Assembly (NCBI GenBank): GCA_024653385.1
Contig: JANLFZ010000138.1
Coordinates: forward strand, 6,016-13,126
DNA length: 7,111 nt
Reading direction: 5' to 3'
Source: Thermoguttaceae bacterium
GTDB lineage: Bacteria > Planctomycetota > Planctomycetia > Pirellulales > Thermoguttaceae
Part shown: in pieces, positions 1-6,016 of the stretch
Layout of the letters: the number at the start of each line of letters is the position of its first letter
Numbering within the stretch: position 1 is the stretch's first letter
Translations under genes and position numbers: made by a program
The notes under the pieces: model-generated
What the model was told of the DNA's origin: nothing
Database searches by the model: none
The model's input: only the letters and a program-made list of their open reading frames with translations

Positions 1-1936
1 CCTCGACCGGCATCTGGTTCTTCTCGGTCTTCTCGCCGCCGCCGTAGACCTGGCCGTTGGCCTTGGGGTACGTGCCCAGATCGTGCGGAGCGAAGGGGAA
101 CTTCCAGCGGTCCGTGGCCGCGTAGTCGAAAACCGGTGTGACCGTGGCCTTGAGCAGATCGTTGTTCAGCAAGGCGAAGATGGGGGCGGCCGGATAGAGC
201 ACGTCGACCGTGCCGATGCAACCGTTCGAGAAGTTCTCCTTCGGGAAGTACATCGGCCGGCCGTCGGGCGCGGCCGCGAGTTTGTGGGCGCCGAGCGCCT
301 GCCGGTACGCTAGCGCGCAGAGGTCGGCGTAGCCCCGCCCCCCCACGCGCACCAGGTCGGTCACCAAGTCGCGATCGAAAGCCTCGCACCGCCGCGCAAG
401 GTCGCCGTACTGCCGGGCCGCGGCCGCGAGCAACTCGGGCGCCTCCGCCCCGCTTCGACGCCAATACGGCCTGAGCTTCACGCCCAGGTACTCGATCGAA
501 TACTCGTCGTCATAAGCCAGCATCAAGTGCCGGGCCACGGCCTTCGCGCCGACGCGCCCGAGGTCGAATCGCACCGCGGCGACAGGCCAGTCCTGGTTGG
601 CTGGGCGGGGCATCGCAGTGTCGTCTTGCGTGGGGAGTCTGCCGGCGACGAATCCCTGACGCGCCGATTGGTGACTGGCGACAACCGTCGAGACCCCCTC
701 GCCCGCCGGAACCGCCACGTAGACCCAGCCCCAGTCGATCCGCAGGTTGTCGCCCTTCTTCTGGAGCACCGGTTGCTCCTCCGACCCCATGCGCATCACC
801 ACGAGGCCCTCGACCTTCGGGCGCGACCACCGCACGGCCTGCTTCGCCTCGTTGACTGCCAGCTCCGCCGTGTTGTCGTAGTAGAGCGAAACCTCGTGGT
901 CGCGGCCGTCGACCGACCACACGTCCCAGGTGAGATACGTCACCGGGCGGCTGATGAGTTCCAGATCGCAGGGCAGCAGCGGCGAGGTGAAGGTCAGCCG
1001 CACGTGGACTCCCGCGTCCTCGAAGTCGTAGATCGTGCGCGTGGGGAGCACCTCGAGGCCCACCTGCTTCATCGCGGGGCAGTCGCGCGGCTCGATTCCC
1101 ATCAGGCGGAAGCTCTTGCCGTCGATGCGAGCGATGCTCGCCAGGGCGTGGATCGTACCCGTCCAGTGCCGGGGCCAATCGACGGCCAGACCGTCGGCAA
1201 ACGACCAGATGCTGAAGTACGGATCGTGGACGACCAGCGGCACGGCGGGCGGGCGGAACGACCGCTTCTCGAACCGGGCCAGGTACTGGGTCGTCCCCAG
1301 GTCGCGCTCGTCGATCAGCGTGAAGCCGGCCTCGGCGAACTCGGCGACGGCCGTCTTCTTGTCCATGCGCACATGGCCGGCCATCGAACCCCGCTTGTGC
1401 ATCTCGACCAGCACCACCCGTCCGCCCGGACGCAGCGCCTCGAAGATCGACGCCAGCATCTTCTGGGGAAACTCGAAGTGATGGTACGTGTCGCAAAGGA
1501 AGACCAGATCGACCGACTGCCGCGGGAGATTGGCCGACGCTTCCGTGCCAAGCACGGTGGTCACGTTGGCGATCTTCCGCTCCTGGCAGGTCGCCGCGAT
1601 GTGCCGGAGAAAGGTCTCGTTGATGTCGACGGCGAAGACCTTGCCGCCGGGGGCAACCTTGGAGGCGAACGGCCGCGTGAACAGGCCCGTGCCCGCGCCC
1701 ACGTCGGCCACGTCCATTCCCGGTCGCAAGGCACAGGCCGCGAGGATCGCGTCGCGGCTCTTGACCACGTCTCGATCCTTGCTCTCGAACCGCTCGATCG
1801 ACTTCTTCAGGTCGGGCTTCTCGTACGACTTGTTGATGCCCGGACTGACGCTTTTCTCTTGGGCCGCGGGCGCGGACACCCACAGCAAGACCACGGCCAA
1901 CGACGCGAGCACGCGGGGGAACACGGAGAATCGCAT
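1..1936 (-). CDS. Secreted fusion protein: SAM-dependent methyltransferase domain + GtaA-type glutaminase-like region (3' end outside window)
   Basis: One frame stays open from the ATG at 1936-1934 to the window edge, giving 645 residues and no stop. Residues 1-26 look like a Sec signal peptide: Arg near the start, a hydrophobic LASLAVVLLWV core, and a likely cut in SAPAAQ. Residues ~27-224 are a class I methyltransferase: motif I DVGAGTG at 78-84, an acidic residue ending strand 2 (VFAVD, D104), then VFLCDTYHH at 146-153 and LRPGG. This domain ends in YLARFEK (218-224), the usual end of such proteins as I remember them. From ~226 a glutaminase-like region begins: RPPAVPL, HDPYFSIWS (237-245), HWTG (257-260), DWGW (401-404), then FSNGCIGTVD (569-578) and FPFAPHDLGTYP before the edge at MPVE. 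These match the DUF4964, DUF5127 and DUF4965 order; about 200 or more C-terminal residues (DUF1793) should lie outside. A GAGG lies 11 bases before the start. Glutaminases of this type hydrolyse glutamine to glutamate, but activity here is inferred, and the methylation target is unknown. Reading frame and domains are secure; whether the fusion is biologically real is less so. Confidence 0.85.
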   Translation of the reverse strand, partial: MRFSVFPRVLASLAVVLLWVSAPAAQEKSVSPGINKSYEKPDLKKSIERFESKDRDVVKSRDAILAACALRPGMDVADVGAGTGLFTRPFASKVAPGGKVFAVDINETFLRHIAATCQERKIANVTTVLGTEASANLPRQSVDLVFLCDTYHHFEFPQKMLASIFEALRPGGRVVLVEMHKRGSMAGHVRMDKKTAVAEFAEAGFTLIDERDLGTTQYLARFEKRSFRPPAVPLVVHDPYFSIWSFADGLAVDWPRHWTGTIHALASIARIDGKSFRLMGIEPRDCPAMKQVGLEVLPTRTIYDFEDAGVHVRLTFTSPLLPCDLELISRPVTYLTWDVWSVDGRDHEVSLYYDNTAELAVNEAKQAVRWSRPKVEGLVVMRMGSEEQPVLQKKGDNLRIDWGWVYVAVPAGEGVSTVVASHQSARQGFVAGRLPTQDDTAMPRPANQDWPVAAVRFDLGRVGAKAVARHLMLAYDDEYSIEYLGVKLRPYWRRSGAEAPELLAAAARQYGDLARRCEAFDRDLVTDLVRVGGRGYADLCALAYRQALGAHKLAAAPDGRPMYFPKENFSNGCIGTVDVLYPAAPIFALLNNDLLKATVTPVFDYAATDRWKFPFAPHDLGTYPKANGQVYGGGEKTEKNQMPVE

Positions 1937-1996
1937 GGGATCGAGAACCTCAAGGCGTTGGTGAAAGGAAGCGATGCACCACGATGATACCAAGCC

Positions 1997-2023
1997 CGCC
2001 GGCCGCCGAACAAGCGGCCGGCG
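1997..2023 (-). terminator. Perfect 10-bp GC hairpin after the MgtE gene, possible terminator without a U-tract
   Basis: CGCCGGCCGC at 1997-2006 is followed by a 7-base loop (2007-2013) and the exact complement GCGGCCGGCG at 2014-2023. Read on the minus strand, the hairpin begins 11 bases after the transporter stop codon (2035-2037) and lies 60 bases before the start of the methyltransferase-glutaminase gene. The bases that follow on the minus strand (GGGCTTGGTATCATCG) have no run of T, so this is not a classic intrinsic terminator. U-less hairpins are reported to act in some GC-rich bacteria. It could equally be a processing or pausing structure, or a chance product of high GC. Confidence 0.4.
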
Positions 2024-2034
2024 CGGCGCGGTCC

Positions 2035-3016
2035 CTAATGGAGCACCCATGTTGCCAAGCCCAGATAGTAGAAGAGCGTGGCGATGTCGGTCATCGCCAG
2101 GGCGACGGGGCCGGCGGCCACGGCCGGGTTGCGCCGCGCAGCCCGCAAGGCCACCGGCACGGCGAGTCCCAGCGCCGCCGCGGTGATGACCGACAGCGTG
2201 ATGCCCAACCAGAGCACCATCGCCACCGGCGCCACACCGCGCCAGATCAGGGCGACCAGTCCAACCACCGCCCCAGAGGCCAGCCCGAGCAATGCGCCGA
2301 CCAGCGCCTCGCGCCGCAGCCGGCGCAGGGCCGGGCCCCACTGGAACGTCCCTGTCGGGCGGAGTTCGATGGCCAGCGTCAGCGACTGGATGCTGACGCT
2401 CTCGGCCAGGGCGAGCACCACGGGGATGAACATCGCCAGCACGATCGCTTGCGCCAGCACGCCCTCGAACACGGCGGCAGGCCAATCCGCCGCCGATGTT
2501 GCACAACAGCCAAGGAAACCGGCCCCAAAACGCCGCAGGCACCGGCGCTTGCCGGACCTCGGCCAACCGGACCCCGATGAGCTGGAACACGTCCTCGCTC
2601 TCTTCGCGGCTGGCCAGGTCGGAGATCTCGTCGGTGTACAGTTCGACGTCGACCACCCCCACGAGCCGCCCCTGGTCGTCGACCACGGGCAGGGCCAAGA
2701 GGCGATGGAGAATGAAGAACTCGCACGCATCCAAGAGCGTGGCCGTTGCCGGAAGCGCGATCACGTGAGGATCGGCAAGTCGGGCGATAGGAGTTTCCGG
2801 CGGATTCAAGAGCAGTCGCCGCGTGGGGAGCACTCCCACCAGCCGGTCCTCCTCGTCGACCACATAGAAGTACACGATCCGCCCCTCCCCGCCGCTACGC
2901 TGAACGCGCCGGAGGGCCTCGGCCACGGTGTCGCCCACCGAAAGCCGAATGAAATCCTGGCGCACGTGCTTCGTCACCGGGTCGTCGAGGCGATGGTCTG
3001 ATGGGGTGCTCGTCAT
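2035..3016 (-). pseudogene. mgtE: MgtE-type magnesium transporter (CBS + membrane domain), split by a single-base frameshift at 2479
   Basis: From the ATG at 3016-3014 the frame gives two CBS domains (residues ~13-70 and ~80-135; IVYFYVVDEEDRLVGV at 47-62, FFILHRLLALPVVDDQGRLVG at 100-120), then FQLIGVRLAE and FPWLLCNIGGGLA at 167-179. The continuation AAVFEGVLAQAIVLAMFIPVVLALAES lies in the next frame and runs to the TAG at 2037-2035. Removing the A at 2479 (T on the coding strand) restores GGLAAAVFEG and a 326-residue protein with about five membrane helices, including ESVSIQSL in place of the canonical GN.G.QS and a TD in the last helix. MgtE proteins are Mg2+ channels/transporters of the inner membrane, with CBS domains as magnesium sensors. 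This copy has no N-terminal MgtE_N domain, as in the short family members I remember, so the missing domain is probably not a truncation. Both halves look well preserved, so the break is either recent or a sequencing/assembly error; without it I would call the gene intact. No convincing Shine-Dalgarno precedes the start. Confidence 0.82.
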
Positions 3017-3235
3017 CGTGTCGTTGCTTTCAGGCTCCGGGCGGCCAAATGAGATTGCATGATTCTGGGAGGTCATCCGGCGGCGTGGGCACCCGGAATC
3101 ACGCATCCCCATTTAGCCAGGTTCCCGATGCTACCCGTTCACCCCGGCTGGAGCAATGAGGGCGCAACCCGGAAGGGCTCAATCGCATTGGGGTCTGACG
3201 TGAATACGCAATCGGACCTGCCGTGGGTCGGCACC

Positions 3236-3263
3236 TTGACGCCATCGCCAGAAACCGGACAAT
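3236..3263 (+). promoter_or_regulatory. Candidate sigma-70 type promoter for ispD-tyrS
   Basis: TTGACG at 3236-3241 matches the -35 consensus at five of six bases. After a 16-base spacer, GACAAT at 3258-3263 matches the -10 consensus at four of six, including the conserved second A and final T. Transcription would begin near 3270, giving a leader of about 30 bases that contains the ribosome binding site of ispD. The place is right, in the only sizeable gap upstream of the plus-strand genes. Promoters of planctomycetes are poorly defined, so this is a by-eye proposal. Confidence 0.4.
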
Positions 3264-3289
3264 TACCACTCCGACGGTCTTCGTTGCCT

Positions 3290-3294
3290 GGAGG
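3290..3294 (+). promoter_or_regulatory. Shine-Dalgarno GGAGG that fixes the GTG start of ispD
   Basis: GGAGG lies 7 bases before the GTG at 3302-3304, an ideal spacing. It is the strongest ribosome binding site in the window, and it supports the GTG start over the far upstream ATG at 3059, which would add an unconserved 81-residue leader. Confidence 0.75.
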
Positions 3295-3301
3295 CGCTGC
3301 C

Positions 3302-4042
3302 GTGGCTCAATTCGCCGTGATCCTCCCTGCGGCCGGGAAGAGCAGCCGCTACCACGACAAGAACTACAAGAAACCATTTGCGCCTTTGGACGGTCGGGCG
3401 GTGTGGATGCACTCGGCCGAGCGGTTTCTCAACCGCCGGGACGTCGTGCAGACGATCCTGGTGATCGCCAAGGACGACCGCGAGTACTTCAACTTCAAGT
3501 TCGCCTCGAACGCGGCGATTCTAGGCATCGAGGTCGTCGACGGTGGGGCCGAACGGGCCGACTCGGTCGAGAATGCGCTGGCCCGGGTCAAGCCCGCCGC
3601 CGAGTACGTATGCGTCCACGACGCGGCCCGGCCCTGCCTGGTCGACGAGTGGATCGACCGCGTGTTCCAAGCGGCGATCGAGACCCAGGCGGCAATCCTG
3701 GCCGTGCCCGTGACGGCGACCCTAAAACGGGTCGGGCCCGACAAGCGGATCGAGGAGACCGTGGCCCGGGCGAATCTCTGGGAGGCCCAGACGCCGCAGG
3801 TGTTCCGCCGGGAACTGCTCTTGGAAGCCTACGCTCGGCGCGGCGGGTTTGGCGCCACCGACGAGGCCCAGTTGGTCGAGCGCCTGGGCAAACCGGTCAC
3901 CGTGGTCCAGGGCTCGCCGCTGAACGTGAAGATTACCACCCGGGAGGACTTGCGCTTGGCCGAGGCGGCCCTGAAGGCGCTGCCGAAGCCCAAGCTGGCC
4001 GGCCCGCTCCACCCCTTCGCCGATGATGACATGTGGCGGTAA
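3302..4042 (+). CDS. ispD: 2-C-methyl-D-erythritol 4-phosphate cytidylyltransferase (IspD)
   Basis: A 246-residue protein starting at GTG 3302, close to the usual IspD length of about 230. IspD is a cytosolic enzyme of the MEP pathway of isoprenoid synthesis; it joins CTP and 2-C-methyl-D-erythritol 4-phosphate to give CDP-ME and pyrophosphate. The nucleotide-binding loop is LPAAGKSSR (residues 8-16), followed by KKPF (23-26) where many relatives have PKQ. VHDAARP is at 105-111, AQTPQVF at 162-168 and TDEAQLVE from 186. SPLNVKITT carries the conserved lysine at 210. All the expected catalytic-site segments are present. A short tail rich in Pro and Lys follows, ending in FADDDMWR. The start is chosen from GGAGG at 3290-3294 and from the family start just before the PAAG loop. 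It lies 13 bases upstream of tyrS and is probably co-transcribed with it. A related cytidylyltransferase such as TarI is the main alternative but less likely, as no teichoic-acid context is present. Confidence 0.92.
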   Translation: MAQFAVILPAAGKSSRYHDKNYKKPFAPLDGRAVWMHSAERFLNRRDVVQTILVIAKDDREYFNFKFASNAAILGIEVVDGGAERADSVENALARVKPAAEYVCVHDAARPCLVDEWIDRVFQAAIETQAAILAVPVTATLKRVGPDKRIEETVARANLWEAQTPQVFRRELLLEAYARRGGFGATDEAQLVERLGKPVTVVQGSPLNVKITTREDLRLAEAALKALPKPKLAGPLHPFADDDMWR

Positions 4043-4055
4043 GGGCCTATCCATC

Positions 4056-5333
<1,278 letters not shown>

Positions 5334-5341
5334 GAACCCAC

Positions 5342-6013
5342 ATGGCCCGGTGGCTGAAGCTGGCGTTGCTTCTCTTCGTCGCGCTGGGGCTTCTGGCGGC
5401 CGTGGCGGGGTACGTAGTCTACCGGGCCATGCAGCACGTGCCCGAGTTCTATCGCGTCGCCATCGCCGCCGACCCGGCGGCCGAGCGGACGGCCAGCGAT
5501 CGGATGCTCCAACGCACGGCGGCGCTGGCCAGCGACCTTCGCAAGGAGGGGCGTTGGCAAACCGTGTTCACCGCCGACGAGATCAACGGCTGGCTGGCCG
5601 TGGACCTGGCGAGGAATCACCCAGGGCTCCTGCCGCCGGCAATCCGCGACCCTCGCGTGGCGATCACGCCCGAGCACGTCATCCTGGCGTGCCGCTACCG
5701 GGCCGGGGGGATCGACAGCGTGCTTTGGCTGACGATGGACGCCTATCTGATCGAACCGAACGTGATCGGCTTGCGGATTCGCAAAGCCCGTGCCGGGGCA
5801 TTGCCGTTGCCTTTGGACGAAGTGCTCGGGGAGATCGGCCGGGCGAGCGGTCAATGGGAATGGCGCGTGGATTGGCGTCAGGCCGATGGAGATCCCGTGG
5901 CCCAAGTCAGGGTTCCTCCGCCGCGCAACCCCGAGGACAAACTGGTGCGCATCGAAACGTTGCGGTTGGGCGAGGGCGAGATCTACGTGGCGGGCTCGAC
6001 CCAGCGACGGTGA
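5342..6013 (+). CDS. Membrane-anchored protein of unknown function, third gene of the ispD-tyrS cluster
   Basis: I do not recognise a named family with confidence. The 223-residue product has one N-terminal hydrophobic helix (about residues 5-27, LALLLFVALGLLAAVAGYVV) after Arg and Lys, so it is probably an inner-membrane anchor or uncleaved signal with the rest outside the cytoplasm. The soluble part contains VPEFYRVA, a helical stretch with DRMLQRTAALASDLRKEGRW, and FTADEINGWLAVDL (76-89), then a run of likely beta strands (RVAITPEHVILACRY, SVLWLTMDAYLIEPNVIGLRI) and a charged C-terminus. The 'INGWLA' element followed by strands is loosely like YpmS/DUF2140-type lipid-domain proteins, but that is only an impression. 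The ATG at 5342, 8 bases after the tyrS stop, is chosen because the membrane helix follows directly; longer in-frame starts lie within tyrS. GAGA 6 bases upstream is a weak ribosome site. It is probably translated from the ispD-tyrS transcript. Confidence 0.8.
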   Translation: MARWLKLALLLFVALGLLAAVAGYVVYRAMQHVPEFYRVAIAADPAAERTASDRMLQRTAALASDLRKEGRWQTVFTADEINGWLAVDLARNHPGLLPPAIRDPRVAITPEHVILACRYRAGGIDSVLWLTMDAYLIEPNVIGLRIRKARAGALPLPLDEVLGEIGRASGQWEWRVDWRQADGDPVAQVRVPPPRNPEDKLVRIETLRLGEGEIYVAGSTQRR

Positions 6014-6016
6014 GCC

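Larger units (their letters stand above)
3017..3301. other. Divergent intergenic region between mgtE and ispD
   Basis: This 285-base stretch holds the start regions of two divergent genes. Apart from the promoter and ribosome binding site proposed for ispD, I see no tRNA, strong hairpin or recognisable riboswitch. In particular I could not recognise a magnesium (M-box) riboswitch on the minus strand upstream of the transporter, although judging that by eye is weak. No good promoter for the transporter was found. An in-frame ATG at 3059 would extend IspD by 81 residues, but that extension resembles nothing in the family. Confidence 0.6.

Noticed and set aside
510..1987. Long open frames on both strands (527-1987 plus, 510-1883 minus, and smaller ones) overlapping the methyltransferase-glutaminase gene
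   Set aside because: Their products are Arg/Pro/Gly/His-rich with no recognisable fold, while the minus-strand frame described here gives clear motifs throughout. They are GC-driven shadow frames.
2470..2490. Programmed ribosomal frameshift in the transporter
   Set aside because: No slippery sequence or downstream structure stands out, and no reason is known for recoding in MgtE. A mutation or sequence error explains it more simply.
3017..3235. Magnesium-sensing riboswitch upstream of the transporter
   Set aside because: No M-box-like paired elements could be recognised on the minus strand, and the space before the start shows no strong stems.
3059..3301. An 81-residue N-terminal extension of IspD starting at ATG 3059
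   Set aside because: The extension has no IspD-like sequence, crosses the likely promoter, and the GTG at 3302 has an ideal GGAGG and the normal family N-terminus.
4023..4055. Alternative tyrS start at ATG 4023 overlapping the end of ispD
   Set aside because: It adds 11 residues not typical of TyrRS. The ATG at 4056 has AAGGG at good spacing and gives the usual length.
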